Shown: one piece after another, positions 61,962 through 64,000 of the stretch | Layout: every line of letters starts with the position of its first letter | Position numbering within the stretch: position 1 is the stretch's first letter | NCBI GenBank assembly: GCA_000181795.3 | Contig: CM012953.1 | Span: 5,108,395 to 5,172,394 of the forward strand | Source: Trichinella spiralis | Taxonomy: Eukaryota > Nematoda > Enoplea > Trichinellida > Trichinellidae | Direction of reading: 5' to 3' | DNA length: 64,000 nt | Notes under the pieces: generated by a model | Database searches by the model: none | Told to the model about the DNA's origin: nothing | Seen by the model: the letters and a program-made list of their open reading frames with translations, nothing else | Translations under genes and position numbers: made by a program

Positions 61962-64000
61962 GTATGAATAATTATTAAATTGATTTCTTTCTTCTTTTCA
62001 AAATTTCCAGAAACTCTTTGAAAATGTTTTCCGTAAAAAAAGTTACTGATTGAAAGCACTTTTTACAGTACCCAGATGTTTTTTGGTTGATGTTTTTTCG
62101 ATATTGAAAAAAGCATAAAGGAAAAGGAAATAGAATTTTAGTTTCTCGCGTTTTTTTGCAAATTTATCAATAATATTGCAAAATTTTTATTGACGTGAAT
62201 AATATTTACTTTTTCTTTAAATATTTCTACTTTGAAACAAGCAAAATGATGTTTTTTCATTTGCTGCTTTTTTGTTGCTGTTGTTGAACGTTTAAACTTT
62301 TGTAATGTTTTCGAAGTTAATGGAAAAGGGTAAAAAACGACTGACATTAATCTGTTTTATCAATTCCGCATTCCAATCTAACCTGCCAAAAAGCTGCTAA
62401 TGGTCAAAAGTTTAGTTTTGATTTTAATGAAAATTTTATTTTCTAAAAATTTACTGTCGGTCGGTTTTTATTGCATCAGGTAAAAAATTACAATAGGCGA
62501 AAAATATTTTGGTTGAGTGAAATTTCGAAATATGCTATGTGAACTGTTGTTTTTTCAGTTCTTTTATTTTTTCTTTGTTTTCTGCTACGATTGTGAAAAT
62601 TTCGCATTGCTCACTGGTTTGCATGCTTTACATTGCAGAATTGTTGAATTTAAATATTTGCACTGGTGGGAGAATTTGAAAAGCCGGCTTCCGTGTGAAA
62701 ATTGCAACAATCAAGTGTTTCCGGTAAATTTTCTCGAGTTCGTTTCAAATTTGCTATCGCATTTTTCAAAAAAGTGATGAGCATCAAATGTGCTGCTCCT
62801 TTTTTTTCACATCACAGCCGCGCCCTTATGATGATAATTTTTTTTGTTTTCAATTCATTGAATTCTTCTTTTTTTCGTTGGAGAAAAAACTGCCGCTTTT
62901 GAAATTGCTGCTGATGACCTGATCTTATAAGTTGACGCTGTTTTTCTCTACGCCAATTGTCAGCCATATCAGCGAATCAACTCTTCAAGGCACAGTAAGC
63001 ATACTGTTACTGTTGCCCTTATTACTGTTCCATCATTGCATTTGTTTTCAATATGCCAGTTTCAACTTTTTCATCGGTTCATCATAATTAAATTTTTGTT
63101 TCCTTGAGAAAAAAAAATAATATTCAAATTTGTTGCAACCATCAGTGCTTTCAATTGTTTTCATCTAGCTTATTTATCAGGTAAGCAGTTCAGCAAAAAA
63201 ATAATTCATTTTAGTAATGATAGAAAAAAAAACAAAGAAAATTACTCGGATAAATGTTTTTTTTTATTTATAAGCAGTCTGTTGTCTGGTTTTATTTGAA
63301 TCAATTTTCACGGTACCGTGCTATGCAAGTTTAACTTTTCGGCATTCTAAGATACTTGCTTTTCGAAAGGTCAACGTATGTTTGACATTTCTTATATTAT
63401 TATAAAAATAAGTTCGATTCGAGAAGCTTCTGCACTGTTTTCGTACTATTGATAAAGTGAATTTTGTTTGTGAATAATAAAACATGAATTTATTATGCCA
63501 ATTATCCCATAGTCAGCATTCTCGTATGCAGACTAGCAGCTGTTCAATAGCACAGCAGCAGGCACATTAAAATGCCAGTTTTGCAAAACTATATTATTGT
63601 AACTATTACTTTATTGCGTTATTTCATTTATTCACAAACCATGGAGGCATGTCGTATTTTCTTACAGTGTGTTCATTGGTTGAGTTCAATGATCTCAATG
63701 CAAAAATACACTACTTTTTGTTTCGTTTCGTTTTGTTTTATTTTTGATAATTTAATTATTTCTATTTCGATATTAAAATTTCCATTGTAAAGTAAGTCAT
63801 CGACAATTATTTCGGTATTTTGATAGCTATTATTGTGTTATTGAAGCTATTAAAGTTATTCTAGTAGCGGTAAACAGTTTCAATGGGTCGATATTGTTTC
63901 CGCATGTGTATTCCATTGCATCGTATAATTGATTGTTTACTCGTCGAAAGTTTTCGCATGTGCATATTTTTGCATTTATTTGCGTTTGAGCTTTACACTG
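61962..64000. other. 3' flank or continuing intron of the calponin-homology gene
   Basis: No convincing further exon was found. Less AT-rich patches near 62880-63030 and 63500-63570 have no family-like frame. The last assigned exon ends in a donor with an open phase, so this is most likely one long intron running out of the window. Confidence 0.45.

Noticed and set aside
63400-63440. GTTCGATTCG, resembling a tRNA B box
   Set aside because: No A box, cloverleaf stems or T-run terminator at the right distances; the same holds for other TTCGA matches in the window.
1-64000. Search for retrovirus-like, LTR or Polinton fossils
   Set aside because: No reverse transcriptase, integrase, capsid or envelope-like frame and no long direct repeat pair was recognised; the only transposon remnants are pogo-type DNA elements.

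Overview
This is an AT-rich (roughly 70% A+T by eye) animal nuclear window, read with the standard genetic code. Genes have many short introns mixed with multi-kilobase ones. The small, fast-evolving seven-transmembrane receptors, short introns and acceptor-like TTTAG/TACAG sequences lying 1-6 bases before several start codons suggest a nematode. The acceptors are looser than the strict TTTTCAG of Caenorhabditis, so an early-branching (enoplean-type) nematode is my best guess, not a demonstrated placement.

Layout. 1-928 (-): a 7TM receptor cut by the left edge. 929-4527: AT-rich spacer. 4528-12609 (-): a complete Dicer in 22 exons, predicted 1899 aa, with both RNase III domains intact but the helicase ATP-binding motifs eroded. 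13666-14045: a probable small pogo-like DNA element. 15340-27077: three related two-exon 7TM receptors in AT-rich desert, with a decayed pogo/Tigger-Jerky transposon (18740-19260) and a paired G-rich repeat (19775-19995) between the first two. 27078-30145: spacer with a (TA)n tract. 30146-33820 (+): muscle-type glycogen synthase, 14 exons, 673 aa. 34482-36164 (+): HSPBP1/Fes1-like Hsp70 nucleotide-exchange factor, 7 exons, 319 aa. 37492-38307 (+): an unrecognised basic 155-aa protein in five exons. 41163-42200 (+): a protein with a POU-specific domain but no recognisable homeodomain. 42408-47150 (-): WDR3/UTP12, a ribosome-biogenesis WD40 protein, 22 exons, 915 aa. 51343-61961 (+, continuing): a calponin-homology protein of the LMO7/LIMCH1 type with very long introns.

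How the genes relate. Most are unlinked housekeeping functions: small-RNA processing, glycogen storage, chaperone cycling, 18S rRNA processing and cytoskeletal scaffolding. The 7TM genes form the one true local family. They share an intron at the same codon and phase, but their sequences differ strongly. The observations most worth following are the helicase-degenerate Dicer, the POU-specific-only factor and the 155-aa orphan gene. I saw no tRNA, rRNA, CRISPR array, retrovirus or LTR element. All exon coordinates were derived by hand from splice signals, frame continuity and remembered family sequences; no alignment or search was run.
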